In this document: positions 15,513 to 24,189 of the stretch, in pieces
Layout of the letters: each line of letters starts with the position of its first letter
How positions within the stretch are numbered: the stretch's first letter is position 1
Source of the DNA: RPQJ01 sp963846315
Lineage (GTDB): Bacteria; Pseudomonadota; Gammaproteobacteria; Steroidobacterales; Steroidobacteraceae
NCBI GenBank assembly: GCA_963846315.1
Contig: CAWJVM010000001.1
Span: 4,491-68,490 of the forward strand
Reading direction: 5' to 3'
Length of the DNA stretch: 64,000 nucleotides
Notes under the pieces: model-generated
The model's input: only the letters and a program-made list of their open reading frames with translations
What the model was told of the DNA's origin: nothing
Databases searched by the model: none
Position numbers and translations under genes: made by a program

Positions 15513-16220
15513 TCAACTCGTCATCAACGTCGGGCCGCCCTTGGCTTCCGCACGTTGATAAGCCGGTCTCGCGCGCATGCGGCGGTGGTACGCATCGATG
15601 TGCGGGTACCTGCCGCCCGCCCCCGAGCGCGCCAGCAGGGCTTCGATGCCGAAGCTCATCTGGAAATCCGCCATGCTGATTTCACTGCCGGCGAACCACG
15701 CGTTCTGCGCGAGGTGATGCTCGATGAAGTTGAGCGAGTTCTGCAGGTTGGGATCGATCAGCGTCGACTCCACCTTCTCGCACAGGTTGCGCGCGATCGG
15801 CTTGACGAAAAACGGCATCGGCCGGTTGGGAATGGCGCTGAACACAAGCTTCATGACCAGCCAGTTCATGAGCGAGCCTTCGGCGTAATGCATCCAGTAC
15901 TTGGCCTGCCAGTACGCCGGGGTTTCGGCAGCCGGCGCAAGGTGCGCAAGTTCACCCGTGCCGAGGTGCCCGTACTTCCCGACGATGTACTCGATGATGA
16001 CCGCGGATTCTGCGATCACGGCGCCATCGTCGGTGACCACCGGCGACTTGCCGAGCGGATGAATTGCCTTGAGTTCTGGCGGCGCGAGCCGCGTGACCTT
16101 GTCGCGCCGATAGACCTTCAGCTCGTACGGAGCACCGAGTTCCTCGAGCAACCAGAGGATGCGCTGCGAGCGCGAGGTTTCGAGGTGGTGAACGGTCAGC
16201 ATTGGCTCGGCCCCGCTCAT
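15513..16220 (-). CDS. Glutathione S-transferase family protein
   Basis: 235 residues. The thioredoxin-like N-terminal domain has the GST pattern LETSRSQRILWLLEELG, in which the Ser of TSRS could activate glutathione. It continues with KSPVVTDDGAVIAESAVIIEYI, the conserved cis-Pro and Glu-Ser glutathione contact. The C-terminal helical domain has the N-capping ISMADFQMSF. ATG 16220 overlaps the sodC stop as ATGA; ATG 16202 (MLTVHHLETS) is a possible later start. Coupling to a superoxide dismutase suggests a role in oxidative or electrophile stress. Cytoplasmic. Confidence 0.87.
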   Translation of the reverse strand: MSGAEPMLTVHHLETSRSQRILWLLEELGAPYELKVYRRDKVTRLAPPELKAIHPLGKSPVVTDDGAVIAESAVIIEYIVGKYGHLGTGELAHLAPAAETPAYWQAKYWMHYAEGSLMNWLVMKLVFSAIPNRPMPFFVKPIARNLCEKVESTLIDPNLQNSLNFIEHHLAQNAWFAGSEISMADFQMSFGIEALLARSGAGGRYPHIDAYHRRMRARPAYQRAEAKGGPTLMTS

Positions 16221-16795
16221 TTGACCAGCCTGATGATGCCGCACGCTTCGCGCGCGCCACCCGCACAACCCTTCTTGAGGTCCGATTCTTCGTCGCAATA
16301 CGTGTCGGCCTGCGTGTGCACGATGATCGCGCTGCCGTCCGCATCGAAAATGCTCAATCGACCCGGCGCCAGCGTGACGCGGTTGGTCGTGTGTCGCAGT
16401 GAGCCGACGCCGGCGTTGACGTCGAGATTGATCAGGTCACCCATGTGAAACGGGTGATTGATGTCGGTCGCCGGGACCGTGTCCATCGCCGAATCCGGCC
16501 GTGACTGGCCCGCGGGGCCCGGATCGTGGTGTCCACCGGCAGCGGCGCATGGCTCACAGGCGCCGACTTCGTGAATGTGCACGGCGTGCTTGCCATCGGG
16601 CAGGCCCTTCACCTCGAGTTCGACCGTCACTTCCTTCACGCCTTCGGGCGTCACCTGTTCCTCGAGCCTGGCTGTGCCCGTGATCGCGGCGTTCGTGCAG
16701 CCCTTAAGGTCGGCAACGGCAGCGAGGCCGTCGGCCGCGGCAATGACTGGCAGGGCGACGAGGCTCGCGAGGATCAATTTGATGGTTCGATGCAC
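16217..16795 (-). CDS. sodC: Cu-Zn superoxide dismutase, exported
   Basis: 192 residues beginning at GTG 16795, which has CAGGAG seven bases upstream. The signal peptide is LILASLVALPVIAAADG. Mature enzyme motifs are recognisable: copper ligands in HAVHIHEVG (H73, H75), bridging/zinc region GGHHDP (H89, H90) and NHPFHMGDL (H114, H117), the late copper ligand in IIVHTQADTY, and GGAREACGII with the active-site Arg and disulfide Cys. The usual HFNP is HHDP and the loop is longer than in E. coli SodC, so the zinc site may be rearranged. It would convert superoxide to peroxide and oxygen in the periplasm. Confidence 0.85.
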   Translation of the reverse strand: MHRTIKLILASLVALPVIAAADGLAAVADLKGCTNAAITGTARLEEQVTPEGVKEVTVELEVKGLPDGKHAVHIHEVGACEPCAAAGGHHDPGPAGQSRPDSAMDTVPATDINHPFHMGDLINLDVNAGVGSLRHTTNRVTLAPGRLSIFDADGSAIIVHTQADTYCDEESDLKKGCAGGAREACGIIRLVK

Positions 16796-16877
16796 TGCAG
16801 GCTCCTGGTGTCTGATGCTGCGTCGTTCAGCGATGGAACACCGCACTGCGCGGTGCCGTCGTCACGTTTACTTGAAG

Positions 16878-18053
16878 TCAGGGCCGGTTGCGGCCCAGCT
16901 TGTCGTGGCTGCTGACCCAGTCGCCGGCCAGCACCGCCGAGCCGAGCGAGACGTCCCCCGCCAGGACGACGGCTGCCACGATTTCTGCCAGCCGGTCGGC
17001 CTTGCCGTCACCGTAACAGCCTAGCATCTCCAGGCATTCGCGCTGCGTGCCGAGGCCCGTGCCGCCGCCATAGCTCGCGACGATCAGGGACGGCAGCGTG
17101 ACCGACCAGTAATAGTCGCCGTTATCCAGCAGCTGCGCGTAAGTGATGCCGGCGTGCGACTCCGCGACGTTGGCCACGTCCTGGCCGGTTGCAATGAACA
17201 TCGCCGCGATGCCGTTGGCCGCGTGGGGACCATTGTAAGCCGAGCCCGCCATGAATGAGCCCGCCTGACTTACCTGGCGCGAGCGGAACAGCGTCTTCGC
17301 GTCGACACGCATCATTCGCTGCAGGGTCTCGTTGCGGATCGTCACCTCTGCGATCACGCGGCGGCCGCGCGTGCGCAGCGTGTTGATAGCCGAATGCTTC
17401 TTGTCGGTATCGATCGAACCCGACAGGATGTAGCCCGGGTGCAGCGGGTGCTGGGCCTTGATCCATTCGCACGCCGCCAGCGTCGCCTTGCCTGTCATGT
17501 TCTGGCCGGCCGCGTCCCCCGTCGTGTAGTTGAAACGCGTGTACAGCAGGTTGCCCACGGCGTACTGCTCGACGTCGGTCAGTTTGCCGATCCGCGTGGT
17601 GGCCTCGGCAGCCGCGCGAATGGCGTCGCCATGCTCGACGAGCCACTGCCCGAAATCGCGCGCTTCACGCGCATTGGCAAATTCGAAGACGGGTGCGCGC
17701 TGCATGGAGCGCTTGACCACCGTGACGGTCACCCCGCCGCTTGCGCTCAGCAGCCGCATGCCGCGGTTGTAACTCGCGACGAGCGTGCCTTCAGTGGTGG
17801 CAAGCGGTATGTAGAAATCGCCCGTCGCGTGTTCGCCGTTGATCCGCAGCGGCCCCGCCAGGCCGACGGGTACCTGCGCCACACCGAGAAAGTTCTCGAT
17901 ATTGCCGGCGACCTGTGCCGGGTCGAGGGTGAACGAACCGACGTGCTGCAACGACGTGCCAGTCCGGCTGGTCACGAATTCGCGCCGCTGCTGCGCCATC
18001 TCCGCCGTGTAGTCGTTGGCGGGATCGCGGGGTATCGGGATGCGGTCGTTCAC
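16878..18053 (-). CDS. Hydroxymethylglutaryl-CoA reductase
   Basis: 391 residues, start GTG 18053 behind AGGAGG. All class-defining catalytic residues are visible: Glu88 in PLATTEGTLVAS, Lys218/219 in TDKKHSAIN, Asp292 in GQDVANV, and the C-terminal His near 383 in SSHDKLGRN. The core GDAAGQNM and GGGTGLGTQRECLEMLG match class I-type enzymes rather than the degradative class II. The usual reaction is NADPH-dependent reduction of HMG-CoA to mevalonate. This is unusual in a gammaproteobacterium, which would normally use the MEP route; no other mevalonate gene is in the window. The neighbours (2OG oxygenase, SodC) give no pathway hint. Confidence 0.88.
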   Translation of the reverse strand: MNDRIPIPRDPANDYTAEMAQQRREFVTSRTGTSLQHVGSFTLDPAQVAGNIENFLGVAQVPVGLAGPLRINGEHATGDFYIPLATTEGTLVASYNRGMRLLSASGGVTVTVVKRSMQRAPVFEFANAREARDFGQWLVEHGDAIRAAAEATTRIGKLTDVEQYAVGNLLYTRFNYTTGDAAGQNMTGKATLAACEWIKAQHPLHPGYILSGSIDTDKKHSAINTLRTRGRRVIAEVTIRNETLQRMMRVDAKTLFRSRQVSQAGSFMAGSAYNGPHAANGIAAMFIATGQDVANVAESHAGITYAQLLDNGDYYWSVTLPSLIVASYGGGTGLGTQRECLEMLGCYGDGKADRLAEIVAAVVLAGDVSLGSAVLAGDWVSSHDKLGRNRP

Positions 18054-18099
18054 GGTCCCTCCTCGGTACGTCGGTGCGAACGCGATCGCCCGACGACTC

Positions 18100-18717
18100 T
18101 CAGAACCAGTTGAAATTGAAGCTGATGCTGACCCGTTCGGCATGCATCGGGTTCGGCGGCACCTCGTGCCGCAGCCAGCTCTCGAACAGCAGCACCGTGC
18201 CGGCTGCAACGGGCATCGTCACCCACGGCTGGTTCTCGGGCCTGGCACCCTCCGTGCGCGGCGGCGCTGCCATGTAACGATCGAGGCGCGGATCTTCCAG
18301 TTTCAGTCCAGGCACGCCCCGGGGAGTACGCACGTAATAGGTCCCGCTGATCGTCGCGAGCGGATGCAGGTGCAAACCGTGCGTGACGCCGCGGGGCATC
18401 ATGTTGATCCAGCAGTCCGTCATCGACAGTTCGCGGCCCGCGAGGTCGTACTCGAGCCTGCGGGCGTAGGTCCGCACGTGCCGTTGCAGCTGCGTACCCA
18501 GCTTTGCAAACGTCGGCGACAGCGTGTGCATCCGGTTCAGCGAACCGTAGGAGGTGTAGCCGCCCGGATACCGCTCTTTTGACCACGACTGCCCGGCCAC
18601 GTCGTCCGCACGGTATTGCTCGCACTCACGCAGCAGGCGGGTATTGAACGCATCCCAGCCGGGTGCCTGCAGCTTCGCAATGTAGACGCGCGTCGGGAAC
18701 AACGAAAGGACTGGCAT
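18100..18717 (-). CDS. Putative 2-oxoglutarate/Fe(II)-dependent oxygenase
   Basis: 205 residues of the 2OG-Fe(II)_Oxy_5/TIGR02466 type. After an N-terminal LSLFPTRVYIAKL strand come NMMPRGVTHGLHLHPLA, which gives the iron-binding His cluster, and ISGTYYVRTP. An acidic spacer leads to the second iron His in FESWLRHEVPPN and the 2OG-binding Arg in ERVSISFNF. Members hydroxylate unknown substrates and are common in marine bacteria and their phages. The frame ends with FNFNWF, typical for the group. It stands 46 bp upstream of the HMG-CoA reductase gene on the same strand. Confidence 0.83.
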   Translation of the reverse strand: MPVLSLFPTRVYIAKLQAPGWDAFNTRLLRECEQYRADDVAGQSWSKERYPGGYTSYGSLNRMHTLSPTFAKLGTQLQRHVRTYARRLEYDLAGRELSMTDCWINMMPRGVTHGLHLHPLATISGTYYVRTPRGVPGLKLEDPRLDRYMAAPPRTEGARPENQPWVTMPVAAGTVLLFESWLRHEVPPNPMHAERVSISFNFNWF

Positions 18718-18728
18718 CGTCGGCCTGG

Positions 18729-18947
18729 TCAGTCCTCGACCGGATGCCGACGGCGACCGGGCAAGGGATCGTCCTCGTCGGGTATTGTCCGCCGCAGGAC
18801 GTCGAGCACGGCATGTGCGGCGCGATAGCGATACTCATAGCGGCGGTCGAGCGGGTATGGCCGTGCCTGCAGGTACAACTCGAGTGCCTCGCCCACCACC
18901 TCGGCTTCGAGTTCGGGCAGCAGCAGCTTGATGGGATCGTTGGGCAT
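18729..18947 (-). CDS. Hypothetical protein, 72 aa
   Basis: No family recognised. It starts at ATG 18947 with only a weak ribosome site and ends 11 bp before the 2OG oxygenase. The sequence is helical and charged: an acidic LLPELEAEVVGEALELYLQARPYP segment, RRYEYRYRAAHAVLDVLRR, and a C-terminus of mixed charge (DEDDPLPGRRRHPVED). The tight spacing on both sides and protein-like composition favour a real gene over a chance frame. Confidence 0.55.
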   Translation of the reverse strand: MPNDPIKLLLPELEAEVVGEALELYLQARPYPLDRRYEYRYRAAHAVLDVLRRTIPDEDDPLPGRRRHPVED

Positions 18948-18965
18948 TCGCGTGACGCGCAGCGC

Positions 18966-19469
18966 TCAGGGCGCATCCACGTCCGAACCCGCCGGCGCGT
19001 GTTGCGGCAGCTCGAACTCGCCCTTGGAGGTGAATCTCTGCGTGCCGAACATCGAGGCGCCGTGCAACTTGCCGCTCATCGAATAGGTCACCTTGTCGAC
19101 GGGCTTGCCATCGAGCATGCCCAGCACCTGCCGCGCCATGCGCATCAATGAGACCGTCACTGGTACGGCTATGACCGCCTCCCCGAAGCGCGGTACGGTG
19201 CCAGCCTGGTCACTCACGCCACTGGCGAAGTCGCGACCCATGACGTCGAGGTTGAGCGACACGCCGTCGAAATCGAGCGGTGTGTCGTTGGGGTTCTGCA
19301 CGCGCAGCTTGACCAGCAGGCGCAGCTCCAGGCCCTCGCCCGGTATCGACTCGACTCCTGCCACGGTGACTTGCAGCGGGTCGCGACTGGGCATCGACGC
19401 GCAGGCAGATAACAACACTGTGGCCAGCAGCAGCATTGACCGGACCAGCCGGTGTGATCGAAACAACAT
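18966..19469 (-). CDS. LEA type 2 (WHy-domain) lipoprotein
   Basis: 167 residues. ATG 19469 has GGGGAGG nine bases upstream. A lipoprotein signal ends in LLSAC (Cys22), then a WHy/LEA-14-like immunoglobulin-type domain: QVTVAGVESIPGEGLELRLLV, VQNPNDTPLDFDGVSLNLDV (the N-P-N core of the family) and FGEAVIAVPVTVSL. Related proteins bind or stabilise membranes and proteins under stress. Probably anchored in the outer membrane. First gene of the series running toward the oxygenase and HMG-CoA reductase. Confidence 0.85.
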   Translation of the reverse strand: MLFRSHRLVRSMLLLATVLLSACASMPSRDPLQVTVAGVESIPGEGLELRLLVKLRVQNPNDTPLDFDGVSLNLDVMGRDFASGVSDQAGTVPRFGEAVIAVPVTVSLMRMARQVLGMLDGKPVDKVTYSMSGKLHGASMFGTQRFTSKGEFELPQHAPAGSDVDAP

Positions 19470-19504
19470 CTGGCGGCGCCTCCCCTTTGTGGCTCCGAGC
19501 CGAA

Positions 19505-19864
19505 TTACACGCGAACCAGCGACTTGAATCCGCCCCAGAACATGCGCTTGCCGTCGAAAGGCATCTTTTTCGAATCCATCATCGACTTGAGCCGGGGATC
19601 TGCCATGACGGCCTTGTTGATGCGGTCGCGGTCGCGACGCGACTTGTAGACGATGTAGGAAAAGATCACCACTTCGCCCGGCTTCAGCTTGACGCTGCGA
19701 GGGAACGACGTGCGCTTGCCCACGGTGACGTCATCCGCGACGCATTCGTGGTAGTCGATCGCACCGTGCTCGCGCCAGACCTTGCCGGCCTTGCGTGCCA
19801 TCGTGCGGTAGGCAGCGAGCTGGCCCTTGGGCACGGGAACGACGAATCCATCGACGTAGGCCAT
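19505..19864 (-). CDS. DUF1428 family protein
   Basis: 119 residues, start ATG 19864 after AGGAGGG. It matches the DUF1428 (YbaA) pattern from end to end: YVDGFVVPVPKGQLAAYRTMA, WREHGAIDYHECVADDV, a basic SFPRSVKLKPGEVVIFSYIVY strand, and the terminal MPFDGKRMFWGGF. The fold is a ferredoxin-like dimeric barrel similar to small monooxygenases, but no activity is known. Cytoplasmic, apparently a single gene. Confidence 0.9.
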   Translation of the reverse strand: MAYVDGFVVPVPKGQLAAYRTMARKAGKVWREHGAIDYHECVADDVTVGKRTSFPRSVKLKPGEVVIFSYIVYKSRRDRDRINKAVMADPRLKSMMDSKKMPFDGKRMFWGGFKSLVRV

Positions 19865-19891
19865 GGCAAACCCTCCTGAATGACGTAGCGG

Positions 19892-21334
19892 TCAGTGGCG
19901 AGTGTAGCTCGTCACCAGTTCGTGCAGGAACTGCCGCGCATCGAGCAGCGACTGTACGCGGATACGCTCATTCAGGCCGTGAGCCCCGCTGCCGGCTGCG
20001 TCCGCGAACACCCCGGAAATGCCGTACGTGGGCGTGCCCGCTGCGTTCAGGAACCGACCGTCAGTGGCGCCCGTAGCCATCGTCGGAACCACTCGGGCGT
20101 CCGGCCAGAGTGCCTTCGCGATGGTACGGATCGGATCCAGCATTTCTGCCGTGAGCGGCGGCACCGGGGCTGGCAGTCCCATTTCATCGCCAAAATGGAC
20201 GCTGATTGAGTCGTCCGCGATCACTCGGATGATGTCTGCACGCACCTGCTCCATCGGCACGCCCGGCAGGATGCGGCAGTTCACGTTGACCTTCGCACGC
20301 TGCGGCAAGGCATTGGGTGCGTGGCCGCCGTCGAACTGCGTGGCAACACACGTAGTTCGGAGCATGCCGTTCCAACTGGGGTTGGCGGTCCACAGCCGCT
20401 GTGCCGCCGCGTCGTTGGCCGGATCCGCGACGACCGCACGCATGTCTGCGGCGACGTCGGGCGACGCCATCTCGGCCTGCGCGAGAAAGTAGGCACGGGT
20501 CGTGTCGTTCAGGCTGACCGGGAACTGGTACGCGGCGAGACGCGTCAGTGCAGCGGCCATGCGGCTGATCGGATTTTCGCGGGTCGGCCGCGAACTGTGA
20601 CCGCCGGGGTGGGTCACCTCCAGCCTGAAATCCTGGTAGACCTTCTCGCCTGCCTGCACGTCGAGCGAGAGGTGCTTGCCGCTGGCATCGAGCAGTCCGC
20701 CGGCGCCTTCATTGAGGACGAATTTGGCCCGCATCAGGGCAGGATGGTTCTGCAGCAGCCAGAGCACGCCGTTGAAGTGCTCCGAGGTTTCCTCGCCGCA
20801 GGTCAGCGCCAGGGTCACGCCACGTTGCGGCCGGTACTGCTGTTCGCTCCAGCGCACGAGCAGGTCGGTAAAGATTGAGGCCATGGCCTTGTCGTCGCTC
20901 GCGCCGCGAGCGTAAAAGAACCCGTCTTCCTCGACGAGAGTGAACGGGTCGCGCACCCAGTCCTCGCGGCGAGCTTCGACGACGTCGATGTGGGCCAGCA
21001 GCATGATCGGCTCGAGCTTCGCATCCGAGCCAGGATACGAGGCGATCAGGGAGCCACTTTTCGGGAATTCCGCCGGCGCCAGGATCTGCATGGATGCGGC
21101 CGGCATGCCCGCCCGTTGCAATCGTGCTGCCATTTTTTCGGCCGCAGCCGTACAGCTGCCGACCGAGAGCGTCGTGTTGGTCTCGACGAGCTCCCGGTAC
21201 AGGTCCCGGAAGGCGGCCTCGCCCGGCTGCGGCGTGGATGCTCCCATCGCAATCGTGACTGGCGTGACGGCCGCTACGATCAGGACCATGACCGACCGCA
21301 ACCTGCGGCTCGTACGCTGCAGGGACCGCATCAT
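19892..21334 (-). CDS. M20-family metallopeptidase, exported
   Basis: 480 residues. A basic N-terminus (MMRSLQRTSRRLRSV) and hydrophobic stretch form a signal peptide. M20 zinc-site motifs are in order: LLAHIDVVE (first His and Asp), FYARGASDDKAM with the bridging Asp, CGEETSEH with catalytic Glu-Glu, a lid domain with HPGGHSSRP, and a last ligand His in GAHGLNERI. Such enzymes cleave dipeptides or remove acyl groups in the periplasm. Its first codon lies in the ATGATG that overlaps the stop of the M61 gene, so both peptidases are translated from one message. Confidence 0.88.
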   Translation of the reverse strand: MMRSLQRTSRRLRSVMVLIVAAVTPVTIAMGASTPQPGEAAFRDLYRELVETNTTLSVGSCTAAAEKMAARLQRAGMPAASMQILAPAEFPKSGSLIASYPGSDAKLEPIMLLAHIDVVEARREDWVRDPFTLVEEDGFFYARGASDDKAMASIFTDLLVRWSEQQYRPQRGVTLALTCGEETSEHFNGVLWLLQNHPALMRAKFVLNEGAGGLLDASGKHLSLDVQAGEKVYQDFRLEVTHPGGHSSRPTRENPISRMAAALTRLAAYQFPVSLNDTTRAYFLAQAEMASPDVAADMRAVVADPANDAAAQRLWTANPSWNGMLRTTCVATQFDGGHAPNALPQRAKVNVNCRILPGVPMEQVRADIIRVIADDSISVHFGDEMGLPAPVPPLTAEMLDPIRTIAKALWPDARVVPTMATGATDGRFLNAAGTPTYGISGVFADAAGSGAHGLNERIRVQSLLDARQFLHELVTSYTRH

Positions 21335-23277
21335 TTTTTCACCATTGGCAGGGGGAGCCGAGGTTGCAGGATGGACGCAAGCAGGTCGGGCGCCTTCTCG
21401 ATGCGCTCGAGATGCGGATAGCGCAGGCCGTCATGGTAATCGAGGCTGACGGTGCTGAAACTATCGGCGCTGCGAATGAGCAATTCCGTCGGCAGCTTCG
21501 GGTCGGCCTTGGCCGCTTTCAGCGCGTCCTGCAGACGCCCGTGCGTGTACGCCTTGCCATTGACGGCGACGACGGTCGTGCCGGGAGCCACGCCAGCCTT
21601 GAACGCAACGCTGTCCCAGAACACCTCACCCACCTTGCCGTCCTTGCCGAGAATCACGCCAAGTGAGTACAGGAAATTCCATGTGCTGTCCGCTGAGTCG
21701 GCCTCCTTGACCGACGGTGACGGCTCGTCCCTGAAGGCCAGGCGCCAGCCACTGCGTGCCAGGCCGTCCAGCGGCGCTCCCGGGCCGTGGCCCTCGAGCC
21801 GCGCGCGTAACATGCTGGCCCAGTCGTAAGGGGCTACCGCGTTCAGCGCCGCAACGACGTCTTCGAACGTATACGTCAGCGGCTCGATGCGTCCGTCCTC
21901 GACGCCGTAGAAAGCCCGCGCGAAATCGTCGAGTGAGCGCTTTCCCCGGGTGAGCTCACGGACCTTCGTGTCGACATCAAGCCAGACGAAGATGCCCTCG
22001 GTGTAGTAGTCCTTGCTGCGCTGCCAGCTGTCGTAGCTCTGCCGGCCCCGGTAATTGACGATCGGTTGCTGCGTCGTGTCCTGCAGGTTGCGCCACTTCC
22101 GGCCGGCGCGACCGAGCTCGTAGTTCGCGGCATACCGGGCAAGGATGTCGCGCGTGAGTTCGGGCGACCAAAGGCCAGAGCGGCTGGTGAGCACCACCCC
22201 CAGGTACTCGGTCATGCCTTCGTAGACCCAGAGCAGGCTCGGGCCCATCGGCACCTCGTAGGACGGTGTCCAGAGGTCCGCAGGACGCCGGAACTTGCCG
22301 TTCCAGGAGTGGGTCATTTCATGTGCCAGCAGGTCGCGGCCGTTGCCGTTGCTGTCCCAGTCCGTGAAATAGCCGAGCCCCACGCCATTCTCACTCGACT
22401 CGTGGTGCTCGAGCCCGATGCCGGTGAAGTGATCGCTGATCGCAAGCAGGAAGTCGTACTCGCGGAAGTGCCGGGACCCGAACAGCGCGATCGACTCACC
22501 AACGATGCGACGGTGCTTGTCGAGCTGCTCGTCCGTAGCCTGCAGTTCCTGCTTTGTGTCAGCGAAGATATTGAGCCGCACCGGACCTTGCGAGCTGGGG
22601 TCCAGTTCGACGCGACGATAGTGCGGACCGGCGAACACCGGTGAATCGACCAGCGTCTCGAGCGGCACCGTCGCAAACTGCACGGTGTCGCCGGCGCGTT
22701 GAGCACCGCGCAGTGCCGAAGCAAACTGCCACCCGGCCGGCAACTGGACCGCAGCCGCCACCGGAATCCGTCGGGCGTAAAAGCCCGCCGGATACAGCAG
22801 GGTCTTTTCCCACTGCAGACCGAGCAGATCCGGAGTCATCGTGACGCGCCCCTGGCTCGTGTCCGTGGGTGTGACGAACTCGAACTCCAGATGCAGTTGC
22901 TTGACGCCGGCAGGGACGTCGACATGGAAGGCATACATCTCGACTGGGTCGCGTTGCCATTCGAGCCTCTGGCCCGCATCGCTACGAACGATCAGTCCGG
23001 CGAGTTTGTCGATCGGGCCGGTCGTGGAGTGGTTGCCGGGCAGCCACTTCGGATAGAGCAGCGTCGTGCGGCCTGGCCCTGCCACCGGCAGAGTCTCCTT
23101 GACGCGAAATACGCGATGGTCGACGTCCGTCGCGTCGATCTGCAACTGGATCACGCCTGGATACGGCACGTCCCGCGGGGCTGGAATCTCCGTGCCAACC
23201 GCCGCAGCCTGCGCCTGGCCGGCGCAGAGCAGCAGCGCCGCGAGTCCACCGGGTACTCGATTCATTGTCTGTCGCAT
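21331..23277 (-). CDS. M61-family glycyl aminopeptidase-like metalloprotease, exported
   Basis: 648 residues with a signal peptide ending in AQA. The catalytic domain carries HEMTHSWNGKF (the HExxH zinc motif) and the downstream VYEGMTEYLG Glu ligand. Before it is the N-terminal beta domain typical of M61 and after it a PDZ-like C-terminal domain (GVILGKDGKVGEVFWDSVAFKAGV, NGKAYTHGRLQDALKAA). Family members remove N-terminal glycine or alanine and often act in the periplasm. Transcribed together with the M20 peptidase that follows. ATG 23277 is used; ATG 23265 is possible. Confidence 0.9.
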   Translation of the reverse strand: MRQTMNRVPGGLAALLLCAGQAQAAAVGTEIPAPRDVPYPGVIQLQIDATDVDHRVFRVKETLPVAGPGRTTLLYPKWLPGNHSTTGPIDKLAGLIVRSDAGQRLEWQRDPVEMYAFHVDVPAGVKQLHLEFEFVTPTDTSQGRVTMTPDLLGLQWEKTLLYPAGFYARRIPVAAAVQLPAGWQFASALRGAQRAGDTVQFATVPLETLVDSPVFAGPHYRRVELDPSSQGPVRLNIFADTKQELQATDEQLDKHRRIVGESIALFGSRHFREYDFLLAISDHFTGIGLEHHESSENGVGLGYFTDWDSNGNGRDLLAHEMTHSWNGKFRRPADLWTPSYEVPMGPSLLWVYEGMTEYLGVVLTSRSGLWSPELTRDILARYAANYELGRAGRKWRNLQDTTQQPIVNYRGRQSYDSWQRSKDYYTEGIFVWLDVDTKVRELTRGKRSLDDFARAFYGVEDGRIEPLTYTFEDVVAALNAVAPYDWASMLRARLEGHGPGAPLDGLARSGWRLAFRDEPSPSVKEADSADSTWNFLYSLGVILGKDGKVGEVFWDSVAFKAGVAPGTTVVAVNGKAYTHGRLQDALKAAKADPKLPTELLIRSADSFSTVSLDYHDGLRYPHLERIEKAPDLLASILQPRLPLPMVKK

Positions 23278-23294
23278 TCGTCGTCACTTCCGGG

Positions 23295-24083
23295 TCAGGT
23301 GAGCAGTCGTTCGCGCAGGCGCTCGAGCAGGACGGGTTCGAGCGCGAGTTCGTCCAGCAGGTACTGGCGCACCGAGCCGTGGCGCGCTTCGATGGCACCC
23401 AGGCTGGCCAGGATGTATTCGGGGCGCGCAGCCAGCATCGCTTCCTGCGCCGTGGCCGACAACGCCAGGATGGACTCCACCGTCGCGGCGAGACCCGCGC
23501 CCGTGCCATCCTGACCAAGCAATTGCGAGCGCAGGTCCACCGCCGTGTTCGTCAGTGTGTAGTCTTCGACGATGGCTTCACGGCGCACGCCGAGTGATTC
23601 GAGCACGAGGGCCACGGCCACCCCGGTGCGATCCTTGCCTGCCGTGCAATGGACGATCGCCGCCCCCGGCGCCGCGTGGTCCAGCGCCGCAAACACGCCG
23701 GCAAGCCGGGGCTGCAAGCCGAACGGCAGCCGCTCGTACATCGAAACCATCGCTGCATGTACTCCGGCTTCGTCATTCGAACTGGCGAAGGCCCGGTCAC
23801 GGATTGGCGAAGATTCCTGCTCGCTGTCCCACTCGAAACGACGGACGTCGGCACCGAGGGATGGGTTCGGATGCAGGGCACGCTCCGCGGTCCGGCGCAG
23901 ATCGCAGACCGCTCGCACGCCCAGCGCCTGCACTTGCCCGGCCGCCGCGGCCGACAGGCGAGCCAGCAGTCCTGACCGATAGAGGCGACCCCAGCGCACG
24001 CGCGCGCCGTCGGTGGTCTCGTAGCCACCGCAATCGCGAAAATTACAGCCACCCACGAGAGGTAAAACGCGTGCTGGAGTCAT
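23295..24083 (-). CDS. Tyrosine/dual-specificity phosphatase family protein
   Basis: 262 residues with the Cys-based phosphatase loop HCTAGKDRTG (HCxxGKxR), the nucleophile Cys and Arg both present. An N-terminal GGCNFRDCGGYETTDG then RWGRLYRSG block is characteristic of the Y_phosphatase3 (PtpB/Lip-A-like) group, whose members can act on phosphotyrosine or phosphoinositides. No signal peptide is visible. ATG 24083 is chosen so that the family GG-N-F-R-D block sits near the N-terminus; a start at 24119 is possible. It lies 17 bp upstream of the M61 gene and may share its transcript. Confidence 0.87.
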   Translation of the reverse strand: MTPARVLPLVGGCNFRDCGGYETTDGARVRWGRLYRSGLLARLSAAAAGQVQALGVRAVCDLRRTAERALHPNPSLGADVRRFEWDSEQESSPIRDRAFASSNDEAGVHAAMVSMYERLPFGLQPRLAGVFAALDHAAPGAAIVHCTAGKDRTGVAVALVLESLGVRREAIVEDYTLTNTAVDLRSQLLGQDGTGAGLAATVESILALSATAQEAMLAARPEYILASLGAIEARHGSVRQYLLDELALEPVLLERLRERLLT

Positions 24084-24189
24084 CCGGCAATGATCACATG
24101 CAGCGTGCGGCGTTTCCACCGCGCCAGTCGACTACAATGGAGCATCGCACGTCGGGACGTCATCGTTTCCCGCTGGAGCTCTTGCCTGC

